DNA from: Thiomicrorhabdus heinhorstiae | GTDB lineage: Bacteria > Pseudomonadota > Gammaproteobacteria > Thiomicrospirales > Thiomicrospiraceae | Length of the DNA stretch: 63,173 nt | NCBI RefSeq assembly: GCF_013391765.2 | Contig: NZ_JACBGI020000012.1 | Span: 1 to 63,173, forward strand | Direction: 5' to 3' | Shown: positions 1-8,629 of the stretch, in pieces | Position numbering within the stretch: position 1 is the first letter of the stretch | How the letters are laid out: each line of letters opens with the position of its first letter | Notes under the pieces: model-generated | The model's database searches: none | What the model saw: only the letters and a program-made list of their open reading frames with translations | Told to the model about the DNA's origin: nothing | Program-made: the position numbers and the translations under genes

Positions 1-127
1 CTCCACCGAATTTCTTACCTTGCACGATTGTCAAAGCCGCTGTTAGAGTCGTTTTACCATGGTCAACGTGACCGATAGTACCAACGTTTACGTGAGGCTT
101 GGAACGTTCAAACTTTTCTTTTGCCAT
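1..127 (-). CDS. tuf: Elongation factor Tu, N-terminal part (gene runs off the window)
   Basis: The first 42 codons of EF-Tu are visible, reading leftward off the window edge. The protein begins [20 protein letters not shown] and continues into the GTPase P-loop GHVDHGKT (about residues 19-26). EF-Tu is the GTP-binding factor that delivers aminoacyl-tRNA to the ribosome. The ATG is at 127-125. Three tRNA genes lie directly upstream on the same strand, which is the common tRNA-tufB arrangement of proteobacteria. The identification is certain; only the 5' part is present. Confidence 0.97.
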   Translation of the reverse strand, partial: MAKEKFERSKPHVNVGTIGHVDHGKTTLTAALTIVQGKKFGG

Positions 128-189
128 GATGCAAACTCCGTTATAGCAGCGACCTTACCGAACAAGAGACCGATGCCTACAATGAAAAA

Positions 190-265
190 TGGAGCTTCCA
201 GCCAGGATCGAACTGGCGACCTCATCCTTACCATGGATGCGCTCTACCTACTGAGCTATGGAAGC
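190..265 (-). tRNA. tRNA-Thr (anticodon GGT)
   Basis: A 76-nt cloverleaf on the minus strand. The 7-bp acceptor stem GCTTCCA/TGGAAGC is followed by T and an encoded CCA. The anticodon loop ATGGTAA gives GGT, and the T-arm is GTTCGATCC. It sits 62 bp upstream of the tuf start and is the last tRNA of a Tyr-Gly-Thr-tuf unit. Confidence 0.96.
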
Positions 266-321
266 AATGACTAAAAAGGCCCTCTCCATCGATTCAAATC
301 AACAAAGAGAGCCCTAAAATT

Positions 322-396
322 TGGAGCGGGTAAGGAGAATCGAACTCCTCTCATCGGCTTGGAAGGCCGAGGTAATAGCCAATATACGATACCCGC
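322..396 (-). tRNA. tRNA-Gly (anticodon TCC)
   Basis: A 75-nt cloverleaf on the minus strand. The acceptor stem is GCGGGTA/TACCCGC with an encoded CCA. The anticodon stem TCGGC/GCCGA closes the loop CTTCCAA, so the anticodon is TCC. It lies one base from the tRNA-Tyr gene, which implies a shared primary transcript. Confidence 0.95.
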
Positions 397-397
397 A

Positions 398-482
398 TGG
401 TGGAGGGTGGTGGATTCGAACCACCGAAGGCTGAGCCAGCAGATTTACAGTCTGCCCCCTTTGGCCGCTCGGGAAACCCTCC
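398..482 (-). tRNA. tRNA-Tyr (anticodon GTA)
   Basis: An 85-nt class II tRNA with a long variable arm, on the minus strand. The acceptor stem is GGAGGGT/ACCCTCC and CCA is encoded. The anticodon loop CTGTAAA gives GTA. It is the first gene after the promoter at 498-525. Confidence 0.95.
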
Positions 483-497
483 AAATTGTGTGTGCGT

Positions 498-525
498 ATT
501 CTATAGATAATTCGGAAGGTGTCAA
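498..525 (-). promoter_or_regulatory. Sigma70-type promoter of the tRNA-Tyr/Gly/Thr-tuf unit
   Basis: Reading the minus strand, TTGACA (525-520) is followed by a 16-bp spacer and TAGAAT (503-498). This is a perfect -35 and a near-perfect -10 box. Transcription would start about 10 bp before tRNA-Tyr. Its strength and position fit a stable-RNA promoter. Nothing else is visible between here and the gene ending at 636. Confidence 0.8.
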
Positions 526-635
526 CACTAAATTTCACATTTTTTAAAAAATTGCAGTTTTATGACCGCATGCGCTAAAAGCAACCCAAATAAGGCTGCA
601 AGCGCCACTCTTCTCGGAGCTAATTTCACTTCACA

Positions 636-1394
636 CTAGAAACTCATATACAAGCCGATACTGCTGACAAGAATCAGCATTCCACCGATTACCTGCTTGA
701 ATCGGGCGTTGTTCTGCAGGATATATTCATGCGCTTTCAAACCGGCAACATGTCCGATTGCAGCAACCGGAATAAGAGCCAGAGCCGTCACCCATTCGAT
801 CTTGACGCCGATCACAACAAAGGCGCTCATCTTAATCGTCACCAGAATAAACCAAAGAACAAATAACGTATTGCGTAAATAGTGTGCCGCGACATGACGG
901 GCAAACACCGCCACCATTAAAGGTGCTCCGGTCAAAGACGTTCCGGCAACATAACCGCCGAGAACCAATAACACCCGATCAACCCAATCATTGCCGCTGT
1001 GAATCGCTCTATTCAGAAACCACATCACGGCATAAAATAGCGTGATGCTATAAACAAAGACTACCAGCCACTGACTCGGCAAGCTAACCAGACCAAACAC
1101 GCCAACCAGCGTCGCCGGAATAATCCAGCGAAAACTCGAGCGCAGATACATCCAGTCCACTTTCTTTAAGGCCGAACTCAGAGTCAAAGCGGAAAAAAAC
1201 AGCAGATGAATGCCGATCATCGGCAGCCAATACAACAGATCATCGTAAACCATCAGCATAAACGGTAAGCCAAGCGCTGCACCGCCGAACCCCAAACCGC
1301 TGCGCACAAAGCCCGTCCAGACAAAGATCAACGCAATCAGCAACCACTCACTATATGAAAATTCCAAATTCGTATCCTTACTTCCCTTCAGCAA
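636..1394 (-). CDS. TauE/SafE-family membrane transporter
   Basis: A 252-residue protein of mostly hydrophobic segments, about eight membrane spans. The first span contains the glycine-rich stretch FVRSGLGFGGAALGLP typical of TauE/SafE (sulfite or sulfonate exporter) proteins, and a second half with TSLTGAPLMVAVFARH follows. The family moves small anions, often organosulfonates, sulfite or sulfoacetate, across the inner membrane. That would suit a sulfur oxidiser, but the substrate cannot be told from sequence. No ATG is available. TTG codons at 1394 and 1367 are both possible starts; the one at 1367 has AAGGA about 7 nt upstream and may be the better choice. It is divergent from truC. Confidence 0.8.
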   Translation of the reverse strand: MLKGSKDTNLEFSYSEWLLIALIFVWTGFVRSGLGFGGAALGLPFMLMVYDDLLYWLPMIGIHLLFFSALTLSSALKKVDWMYLRSSFRWIIPATLVGVFGLVSLPSQWLVVFVYSITLFYAVMWFLNRAIHSGNDWVDRVLLVLGGYVAGTSLTGAPLMVAVFARHVAAHYLRNTLFVLWFILVTIKMSAFVVIGVKIEWVTALALIPVAAIGHVAGLKAHEYILQNNARFKQVIGGMLILVSSIGLYMSF

Positions 1395-1493
1395 GCTGAA
1401 TTTTCAAACTCTCCCGCCGGATACGCTGAAAAATCGACCGGCCAAAAATTGAGCGTTAAAATAGACGCTGAATTTACCCGCGACGAGAAACAA

Positions 1494-2261
1494 ATGCAAA
1501 CTCAGTGTCAGCTCGATGCTTTACAACTTATTTATCAAGACGAATCCATCGTCGCGATCCATAAACCGGCCGGTTTACTGGTGCACCGTTCGCCGATCGA
1601 CAAGCATGAAACCCAATTTGCGGTGCAGATGACCCGCGATCTGATCGGACAAGCCGTTTTTCCGGCACATCGTCTGGACAAAGCCACGTCCGGCCTGCTC
1701 CTGTTTGCACTTGACTCCGATAGCGCACGGGACCTAGGAAGACAATTCAGCGACCACACTCTGAGGAAAACCTATCTGGCGCTGTGCCGAGGCTGGACGC
1801 AAGAATACGGCATGATCAATAAACCGCTGCTCTACAAGAAAGATAAGTACGGCGACCGTAACAAACAGGAACCGAGCGAACCGCAGGCAGCACTCACCGA
1901 ATACAACACTTTAGCGCAAGGCTCCTTGAACATACCGCTCGGCAAATTCCCGCAACAGCGCTATTCATTGCTTCAACTGCAACCGCAGACCGGCCGAAAA
2001 CACCAGATCCGTCGCCATCTCAACGGCATCAGTCACCCAATTATCGGAGATGTCAGTTACGGTGATCGCCACCACAACCACCTGTTCAACGATTGGCGAG
2101 GTTACCACCGCCTCTATCTGGCCGCAACCTCGCTGGAATTCACTCACCCGCAAAGCGGGCAACCAATGATTATTAACGCACCTTTGCAGAACGATTTCCA
2201 TCAAACCCTCTCAGCGCTGAATCTGGCTTCAGCGGTTCCCGAACCATCCCAACCACAATAA
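1494..2261 (+). CDS. truC: RluA-family pseudouridine synthase, probably TruC (tRNA U65)
   Basis: A 255-residue enzyme of the RluA family. It has VAIHKPAGLLVHRS near the N-terminus and the catalytic motif HRLDKATSG (catalytic Asp about residue 62). The later TGRKHQIRRHL and HPIIGDVSYGD segments are close to what I recall of E. coli TruC, which makes pseudouridine-65 in tRNA. The frame is open further back to a TTG at 1449, but the ATG at 1494 gives the usual family length. It ends 11 bp before the bioA ATG, so the two are probably cotranscribed. Confidence 0.85.
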   Translation: MQTQCQLDALQLIYQDESIVAIHKPAGLLVHRSPIDKHETQFAVQMTRDLIGQAVFPAHRLDKATSGLLLFALDSDSARDLGRQFSDHTLRKTYLALCRGWTQEYGMINKPLLYKKDKYGDRNKQEPSEPQAALTEYNTLAQGSLNIPLGKFPQQRYSLLQLQPQTGRKHQIRRHLNGISHPIIGDVSYGDRHHNHLFNDWRGYHRLYLAATSLEFTHPQSGQPMIINAPLQNDFHQTLSALNLASAVPEPSQPQ

Positions 2262-2272
2262 ACGAATCCGAA

Positions 2273-3571
2273 ATGACTATGCAACTCGATCCTCACTGGC
2301 AAGCTTTAATTGATTTTGACCAACAGCACATCTGGCATCCTTACACTGCTTCACCCAACCCGATTCCACCGATCGGCGTCAAATGCACACAAGGTTCGCT
2401 GATTACCCTCGCGGATGGAAGCGAGGTCGTTGACGGCATGAGTTCATGGTGGGCGGCGATTCACGGCTACAACCATCCGCAAATCATGCAGGCCATGAAA
2501 GACCAGATCGATCAAATGCCGCATATTATGTTCGGCGGCCTGACGCACGAACCGGCCGTAGAACTTGCCAAACGCCTGGTCGAATTGACACCGAAAGGCT
2601 TAGAAAAAGTCTTTTTTGCCGACTCCGGTTCGGTCGCAATGGAAGTCGCAATCAAAATTGCCCTGCAATACTGGATCAGTCGCGGACAAAAACGCAAGAA
2701 CCGTCTGTTGACGGTACGCAACGGTTATCACGGCGATACTTTCGCCACCATGGCAGTGTGCGATCCGGTTAACGGCATGCACCACCTGTTTAACGATGTG
2801 CTGCATAAAAACCTGTTTGCGCCTGCACCGGAGTCGGGCTTTGACACAGAATCCGACAACCGGGATATTCAAGCGCTGGAAAACCTGTTGCAAACCCACC
2901 ACTTCGAAATTGCCGCCGTTACCATTGAACCGATCGTACAGGGAGCCGGAGGCATGCGTTTCTATCGCCCCGACTATCTCAAACAGCTAAAAGCGCTTTG
3001 CGAAAAATACGATGTGTTAATGATTGCCGATGAAATCGCCACCGGCTTCGGGCGCACCGGAAAACTCTTCGCATGTGAATGGGCAAAAGTTTCCCCGGAC
3101 ATTATGTGCGTCGGCAAGGCTTTGACCGGCGGCAATCTGACACTCGCGGCAACCCTGTGTACCGAAAACGTCAGTCGCACGATCTGTGAAGGCGAACCCG
3201 GCATACTGGCCCACGGCCCGACGTTTATGGCCAACCCGCTCGCCTGTGCGACCGCTATCGCGTCGATAGACCTGTTATTGGCATCCCCCTGGCAGCAGCG
3301 AATTGCAGATATTGAACACCATTTAAAGACCGAGCTTTCCCCCCTGGCCGAGCTGGACGGCGTTACAGAGGTGCGGGTTTTAGGTGCGATTGGCGTAGTA
3401 GAGTTGGAAAGAAGCGATCTGGGCCCGAAAGTTCAAGCGACGGCATTGGAAAACGGCGTATGGATTCGCCCATTCGGAAAGCTGGCGTACACTATGCCGG
3501 CGTTCAACATTCCTTCCGAACAGCTACAGACTTTGACAGACGGCATTAAAGCCGCCATCCACTCTCTGTAA
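2273..3571 (+). CDS. bioA: Adenosylmethionine-8-amino-7-oxononanoate aminotransferase
   Basis: A 432-residue class III PLP aminotransferase that converts KAPA to DAPA in biotin synthesis, using S-adenosylmethionine as amino donor. Seen: IWHPYT and the BioA-typical MSSWWAAIHGYNHP near the N-terminus, NGYHGDTFATMAVCDP, the PLP Asp region DEIATGFGRTGKLFACE, and the lysine in CVGKALTGG. The length is normal for the family. It follows truC by 11 bp. A stem-loop at 3574 closes the unit. The next biotin gene, bioD, lies 19 kb away. Confidence 0.96.
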   Translation: MTMQLDPHWQALIDFDQQHIWHPYTASPNPIPPIGVKCTQGSLITLADGSEVVDGMSSWWAAIHGYNHPQIMQAMKDQIDQMPHIMFGGLTHEPAVELAKRLVELTPKGLEKVFFADSGSVAMEVAIKIALQYWISRGQKRKNRLLTVRNGYHGDTFATMAVCDPVNGMHHLFNDVLHKNLFAPAPESGFDTESDNRDIQALENLLQTHHFEIAAVTIEPIVQGAGGMRFYRPDYLKQLKALCEKYDVLMIADEIATGFGRTGKLFACEWAKVSPDIMCVGKALTGGNLTLAATLCTENVSRTICEGEPGILAHGPTFMANPLACATAIASIDLLLASPWQQRIADIEHHLKTELSPLAELDGVTEVRVLGAIGVVELERSDLGPKVQATALENGVWIRPFGKLAYTMPAFNIPSEQLQTLTDGIKAAIHSL

Positions 3572-3573
3572 AA

Positions 3574-3603
3574 AAATAAGGGGCTGAAAAGCCCCCTTAT
3601 TTG
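3574..3603. terminator. Bidirectional intrinsic terminator between bioA and the convergent gene
   Basis: The near-perfect stem AATAAGGGGCT/AGCCCCCTTATT has a short loop, with an A-run on the left and T-rich bases on the right, so it can work in both directions. It starts 2 bp after the bioA stop and ends 20 bp before the stop of the convergent secreted-protein gene. Confidence 0.85.
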
Positions 3604-3623
3604 TTAAATCACTTATCTCTAAA

Positions 3624-4433
3624 TTATTGCCCGAACATTTTCATCATTTGCTGTAATTGCTGTTGCTGTTCGGGAGAAAGTTCGTTATCCGGGTCTTGTT
3701 GATACGCATCGCGGTTAACAGCACCCTTATCTGGATTCTCACCTTTTAACAAATGCTGAATCACCTCTTTGGCCTGCTGCTGCGCCATTTTATCCGCCTC
3801 GTGATTAACAGTGATTTTAACCCCCTTCGGCACTTCAAATTTGGCCGCCGGCGGTTTAGATTTATCCAGTTTAATCACCTCTTCTTTCTGCTTAATCCCC
3901 ATCACGTTACTGACCATTTTTAACGGGAAGCCGGTACCGCTGATCGAATAAACTTCACTGCCCATCACCTTAGTCAAATCACACTTATAACCGTGCAGGG
4001 TTGCGGCGTTTTTCTGTACTTCACCTTGCATGCCGGCAACCATATTCATACCGGTTTTTTCGGCATTTTCTACAACGGTCTTCTGTTCCGATTTAGATAG
4101 CGCTTCAAACTCTTGCTTGAAATATTTCAACGGATTGGTCTGCTTGGTACCGTTTTGTTTCAGAAAATCAATATGGTAAACCCAGTCAGGCGTAGTGATC
4201 ACCAGCTCTTTCTGCTGCTGCTTCATACCAAACATACTCATGGAAAGATCGGAGTACTCTGCCGATTCACGCCCGCTTTCACGGATATAAACGGTTTTGC
4301 TTCCTTGCATCGAACCCTCTACTTTGTATTCGACGGTTGCATTTTTAAACGGCAGCGGGCGATCCCACGGGTTATCGATCGCATAGGAGATCTTGGAAAA
4401 CGTCAGTAAAAGGATAAACAAAAAATATTTCAT
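3624..4433 (-). CDS. Secreted/periplasmic protein of unknown function
   Basis: A 269-residue protein that I do not recognise at family level; it has a DUF4412-like feel. The ATG at 4433 is chosen because GGGGGAG stands 8 bp upstream and because it starts a clean signal peptide, MKYFLFILLLTFSKISYA. The mature part is beta-rich (VEYKVEGSMQGSKTVYIRESG...). It contains one Cys in YKCDL and ends in a Gln-rich tail (SPEQQQQLQQMMKMFGQ). Proteins of this shape often bind lipids or metal, but no function can be assigned. Confidence 0.75.
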   Translation of the reverse strand: MKYFLFILLLTFSKISYAIDNPWDRPLPFKNATVEYKVEGSMQGSKTVYIRESGRESAEYSDLSMSMFGMKQQQKELVITTPDWVYHIDFLKQNGTKQTNPLKYFKQEFEALSKSEQKTVVENAEKTGMNMVAGMQGEVQKNAATLHGYKCDLTKVMGSEVYSISGTGFPLKMVSNVMGIKQKEEVIKLDKSKPPAAKFEVPKGVKITVNHEADKMAQQQAKEVIQHLLKGENPDKGAVNRDAYQQDPDNELSPEQQQQLQQMMKMFGQ

Positions 4434-4669
4434 GACACTCCCCCTTTTCGGTGTCTGCAAAAACAGGTAAAGCCCATGCTAACAAGCTTAAACCGTGGTA
4501 TTGCGTCCATCCTACTCTACTGGCTGCCGTCCAAGTTGATGTATATCAAATTCGTAACCGAAAATTAATGCGTACAAGCGCTGAATATTTTGCTGGCTTC
4601 TTATTTTTTCCTCGATAAAATCCGAATTATGACTGCGTAGTTCGCAGGTTTTCTCTGGAGACCCCACCC

Positions 4670-5782
4670 ATGACTTCATCCGACCCTTTCGCCTTCAACG
4701 ATTTTATCGACCTGCTAAAATCCCTCATTCGCCAGCCTTCGGTGGTTGGCGCCGAACACGCATTTTTTCGCGTACTGCAAAGAGAATTGGAGGAAAGAGG
4801 TGCAAAAGTCACCTGGTATGAAGGCTTGCTGGTCGCTCAAGGAACCGAACCGCACAGCTCGATGTTTTCCAGCCACATCGACCGCCATGGTTTGATCTGT
4901 ACCGGACCGAACGAGTTTCAGTTCGCGGCGTTTATTGCCGGGCAAATGACCGACCTGCTAGGTAAATCGGTCAGTGACGAGCTGATGCTGACACTGATGA
5001 ACCGCTTTGACAATACGCCGGTTATTGCCTATGAGCCCTGGTCGGGTGCTTATCGCGGCGCGGGCACCATTAACAACGCCTATATCTGTGAATTCCGCAA
5101 TAACCTGATTTTCGAAGTTGCCGGTCTGGAGCACCTGGTTGCCGGCACGCCGGTCGGCTTTCTCGACAAACTGAAAATCGACAATCATCTACTATCCGGC
5201 CAGCTGGACAATGTTTTGACAGCCGCTTTACTGGTACACCTTTTCAGCCTCGGCTATCAGGGAACGGCATTCTTTACCGCTGAAGAAGAATCGGGAGGAA
5301 GCTGGCGCTATCTGCTGGAATGGTTCCGTCGTTTCGGAGGTTCAACCAACGAATTATATGTACTGGACACCAGCCCGTACCGCAACCGCGAAGAAGCCGA
5401 CAAACAGCAAGTAGTGCTGAGAAACCGGGATGAAAATGCCGATTTCAATTTGGAAACAACGCAAACTCTGGCCCAGTTATGTGAACGCCTGGGCATCACC
5501 TACAGCTTTAAGGATCAATATATCGAAGCCTTAAACCGGCAAGCGCTTGCCAACAACAAACCGACTATGGGTATCGGCCGAACCGAACTGGGGCGCATTA
5601 CCGCCAATTCCAACGGCTTGGTGCACGGCACGACTTTGCAGATTCCGACCACCGGCTATCACACCATGAACGAAACCGCATCCATCGATAGCAGTCGGGC
5701 GTTTTTAAAAATCCTGATGCATCTTGGCGGCATTGAAGCCAATCGCGCGGCGGCGACTGCTACAGCCAGCGCCGCCACTTAA
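4670..5782 (+). CDS. M42/M20-like zinc metallopeptidase (aminopeptidase-type)
   Basis: A 370-residue protein with the di-zinc peptidase layout. The first His/Asp pair is SSHIDRHG (about residues 68-75). The bridging Asp is in SGQLDN, the general-base glutamates are in TAEEESGG, an Asp is in YVLDTS, and the late His is in GYHTMNE. The intervening domain matches an M42-style lid. Such enzymes remove N-terminal residues from peptides. The C-terminus ends in a low-complexity Ala/Thr run, and the last 23 bp overlap the 3' end of convergent zntB. Confidence 0.75.
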   Translation: MTSSDPFAFNDFIDLLKSLIRQPSVVGAEHAFFRVLQRELEERGAKVTWYEGLLVAQGTEPHSSMFSSHIDRHGLICTGPNEFQFAAFIAGQMTDLLGKSVSDELMLTLMNRFDNTPVIAYEPWSGAYRGAGTINNAYICEFRNNLIFEVAGLEHLVAGTPVGFLDKLKIDNHLLSGQLDNVLTAALLVHLFSLGYQGTAFFTAEEESGGSWRYLLEWFRRFGGSTNELYVLDTSPYRNREEADKQQVVLRNRDENADFNLETTQTLAQLCERLGITYSFKDQYIEALNRQALANNKPTMGIGRTELGRITANSNGLVHGTTLQIPTTGYHTMNETASIDSSRAFLKILMHLGGIEANRAAATATASAAT

Positions 5783-6722
5783 AGACCACCGCCTGCAAGA
5801 CAACCAGAGCAGATAAAATTGCGATAAAGTAACCGAAAGCGTGCGGATTCTCCGATCCGGGAATGCCGCCGACATTGATTCCGAATAACCCGGTTAAAAA
5901 TCCCAAAGGTAAAAATACCGCGGTAATTACTGACAACACATACATGCGGTTATTGAGCTGTTCGCTGACGCGGTTCTGCAATTCTTCATGCGCTACCGCT
6001 GCCCGTTCGCGCAATGCTTCCAGGTCTTCCAGTTCGCGCGTCATCTTATCGGCGGTTTCGCGCATCGCCAAACGGTTCTGCACATCCAGCCAAGCATCGG
6101 TTGCATAGCGCTGCAAAGCCTCTTTCTGCGGCGATAGATAACGGCGTAACTGAATCGTCTGGCGGCGTAAACCGGACAATTCCATGCGTAACGACGCCGG
6201 CTGCCCTTGTAGCACTTCGTCTTCCATTTGATCCAGATGATCTTCCAACTCATCAACCACATCACTGATTTTCCAGATCATTTTCTCAGCAAGTGCAACG
6301 CTCAAGGCATTCAGATCAACCGGCCCTTTACCCCGTTCAAGGTCGGCCACCAGTTCTTTAACCGCCACCAAGTCGCGACGACGGGTCGAGATTAATCGAT
6401 CTTTTTCCAACCAGATACGGATGGCGACCATATCCTCCGGGTCGGCAGCCGGATTCAGATTGACGCCGCGCCACGCCATTAAAACCCCATGATCATGCGG
6501 AGAGAAACGCGGCCGCGACTCTTCGGAAAGTAAAGTCTCGGCAATGACCCAGTTCAACCCGCTCTCTTCCGAAAGCCAATTGCGTACCTGCTTGGATGTA
6601 TAATCCATATTCATCCACAGCTGCCCCTGTTGCGGCGACCATTCGATAATTTCCTGCCAATTCAGCGGCTTCGCACCTCCTTGACCATCCAATAAAAGTG
6701 CATGTACCAGTCCATCTTCCAT
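5760..6722 (-). CDS. zntB: Zinc transporter ZntB (CorA family)
   Basis: A 320-residue CorA-superfamily protein. It has a long cytoplasmic N-terminal domain with coiled-coil helices (ELEDHLDQMEDEVLQGQ..., TRELEDLEALRERAAVAHEELQNRVSEQ) and two C-terminal membrane spans. The first span ends in GLFGINVGG; GIN instead of CorA's GMN is typical of ZntB zinc transporters. The start MEDGLVHALLLDGQGGAKPL matches the ZntB N-terminus. Its 3' end overlaps the convergent peptidase gene by 23 bp. Confidence 0.88.
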   Translation of the reverse strand: MEDGLVHALLLDGQGGAKPLNWQEIIEWSPQQGQLWMNMDYTSKQVRNWLSEESGLNWVIAETLLSEESRPRFSPHDHGVLMAWRGVNLNPAADPEDMVAIRIWLEKDRLISTRRRDLVAVKELVADLERGKGPVDLNALSVALAEKMIWKISDVVDELEDHLDQMEDEVLQGQPASLRMELSGLRRQTIQLRRYLSPQKEALQRYATDAWLDVQNRLAMRETADKMTRELEDLEALRERAAVAHEELQNRVSEQLNNRMYVLSVITAVFLPLGFLTGLFGINVGGIPGSENPHAFGYFIAILSALVVLQAVVFKWRRWL

Positions 6723-6789
6723 TCACCGCTCCCTGCCGCAAGCTCCTTAAAACCCATATGCATCATACCGAATAATACGTTTTCTCCAA

Positions 6790-6817
6790 AAACAAAAAAC
6801 CCGCCGTTAGGCGGGTT
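6790..6817 (-). terminator. Intrinsic terminator after the osmC-like gene
   Basis: The perfect 8-bp stem AACCCGCC/GGCGGGTT has a 4-base loop. On the minus strand it runs into TTTTTTG, so it stops transcription from the OsmC gene before zntB. Confidence 0.88.
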
Positions 6818-6839
6818 CTTATGCAAAATACCGTGCTAA

Positions 6840-7259
6840 TCAGACTTCGATAATTTCAAAGTCATGCGACATCTGCGCGGTTTTTTCCAACATCTTGGAA
6901 ACCGAACAGTATTTTTCCGCCGACAGATCGACCGCTCTTTGAACTTTCTTCTCGTTCAAGTCGGTGCCGAAGACCTTAAAATGCACGTGAATCTTGGTAT
7001 AGACCTTCGGAATATCCTCGGAGCGTTCCGACTCGATTTCGATCTGCACGTCTTTAATATCCTGCTTCAGCTTTTGCAGCATCATTACGACATCAATTCC
7101 GGTACAACCACCCAAGCCCATCAGAACCATTTCCATCGGGCGCGGGCCGGTATTTTCGCCGCCGATTTCCGGCGCAGCATCCATACGTACAGTGTGCCCG
7201 GTGCTGGCAGTTGCATCAAACGCCATTCCCGAACCTTGCCATTTTACAATCGTTGCCAT
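6840..7259 (-). CDS. OsmC-family peroxiredoxin-like protein
   Basis: A 139-residue OsmC/Ohr-superfamily protein, similar in shape to E. coli YhfA. The two family cysteines are in LGGCTGIDV and EKYCSVSKML. OsmC proteins reduce organic or hydrogen peroxides with these cysteines. It is a single gene between a terminator and the polyamine decarboxylase, 34 bp from the stop codon of the latter, so it could be read through from that operon. Confidence 0.87.
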   Translation of the reverse strand: MATIVKWQGSGMAFDATASTGHTVRMDAAPEIGGENTGPRPMEMVLMGLGGCTGIDVVMMLQKLKQDIKDVQIEIESERSEDIPKVYTKIHVHFKVFGTDLNEKKVQRAVDLSAEKYCSVSKMLEKTAQMSHDFEIIEV

Positions 7260-7293
7260 AGTCGCTCCTTGAATCTTTCCTGTAAGGCTTGAG

Positions 7294-8493
7294 TTATAAA
7301 GCCTCGGTTTCCGGGTCGAAGATATCTTCGACCACTACCACTTTCGGCTTAGGATAATAGTTAAATTCCGTCGCCGACGCAATGGTATAAGCCCCCATCT
7401 GCTTACCGATCAGAATATCGCCAACCTCCAATTCAGGCAATTCGATATCTTCGGCAACTACGTCAATCGAGTCACAGGTCGGTCCCGCCAACACGCTCGG
7501 AAAAAATTCACCGGTAGGATCAAACGGCTTCAACGGTGCGATCGGGTATCTCGCATGGTCAAACATCTGACCACTGAAACCACCGTAAACACCGTCGTCC
7601 AGGTAGTACCACATACGCGCACCACGTTTTGCTTTACCGACAACCGAAACCACTTCGATCATTGAAGGACCGGAGATAAAACGGCCCGGCTCGGCAAAAA
7701 CCTCGATGCCTTCAGGCAACTCGGCCAGAGCTTCGTTAATCGGCACACAGAAGTCTGCAATCGGCGATACCGATTCCTGATATACGATCGGGAAACCGCC
7801 ACCGATATCCAGAAACTTCCATTCGACATGGCTCATGACTTTCATTGCTGCAACACTGGAACGCACTGCATTAACGTGGGTCATCGGCGACATCGATTGA
7901 GAACCGACGTGGAAAGAAAGACCCACCACGCTGATTCCGTGAGCAGCCGCATCATCAACCAAACGAGGCAGTTCTTCCAAAGTACAACCGAATTTACGCG
8001 ATAGATCAACCACTGCCTGCGGACTGCGAAAGCTGACGCGAATAATCAACTCTACCTGCCCAGCGTAAGGATAAAACTTTTGCATTTCGGCAAAGTTATC
8101 CACCACAAAGCGAGTGCAGCCAAACTCCAGTGCACGCTTGATTTCTTTATCTTTTTTAATCGGATGCGTGTGAATACACTGATCGCCTTTAATGCCTAAA
8201 GATTCGACCAGTTCCACTTCACCAATCGTCGCCAAATCGAAGTGGCAGCCTAAACCTTTCAGGCGCTTGATCAATTCCGGATGCGAAAGCGATTTCAAAG
8301 CATAAAACAGCTTGGCACTTGGCAAAGCTGCTTGTAGGGACTTGAATTGGTAATCGACTTCTTCCAAGTCCAACACCATAAACGGTGTTTCATGTTTCGC
8401 TACCAGATCCTGCAAACTGGAGCGGTCAAACTGTTGTAATTCGTCCGGGTGGGTTTGTTCAGCAAAATGCTGAATAATATCTCGAGTGTCCAT
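7294..8493 (-). CDS. Ornithine/lysine decarboxylase, alanine-racemase fold (PLP)
   Basis: A 399-residue group IV (eukaryotic-type) decarboxylase, not the large SpeC type. The PLP lysine is K67 in LFYALKSLSHP. LSFHVGSQS, FAEPGRFI and the catalytic-cysteine motif GPTCDSIDV follow in family order. It makes putrescine from ornithine (or cadaverine from lysine); specificity cannot be read from these motifs. It is third after speD and speE in a polyamine operon. A 10-bp perfect hairpin at 8565-8593 lies between it and speE. Confidence 0.88.
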   Translation of the reverse strand: MDTRDIIQHFAEQTHPDELQQFDRSSLQDLVAKHETPFMVLDLEEVDYQFKSLQAALPSAKLFYALKSLSHPELIKRLKGLGCHFDLATIGEVELVESLGIKGDQCIHTHPIKKDKEIKRALEFGCTRFVVDNFAEMQKFYPYAGQVELIIRVSFRSPQAVVDLSRKFGCTLEELPRLVDDAAAHGISVVGLSFHVGSQSMSPMTHVNAVRSSVAAMKVMSHVEWKFLDIGGGFPIVYQESVSPIADFCVPINEALAELPEGIEVFAEPGRFISGPSMIEVVSVVGKAKRGARMWYYLDDGVYGGFSGQMFDHARYPIAPLKPFDPTGEFFPSVLAGPTCDSIDVVAEDIELPELEVGDILIGKQMGAYTIASATEFNYYPKPKVVVVEDIFDPETEAL

Positions 8494-8564
8494 TTGACTC
8501 TATTTAAACCTCAAAAAAATCTGTTCAAACACCTGTCAGCTCAAAAAACGAATGCCCAATACAC

Positions 8565-8593
8565 AAAGAACACGACAAAATGACGTGTTCTTT
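8565..8593. other. Perfect 10-bp stem-loop in the speE-decarboxylase gap
   Basis: AAAGAACACG (8565-8574) pairs perfectly with CGTGTTCTTT (8584-8593) around a 9-nt loop. There is no T-run on either strand, so it is a weak terminator at best. It more likely stabilises an mRNA end or lowers readthrough from speDE into the decarboxylase gene. Confidence 0.55.
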
Positions 8594-8629
8594 CGGGAAT
8601 TCAAAACTTGAGCTTAAAGCATGCAAACA

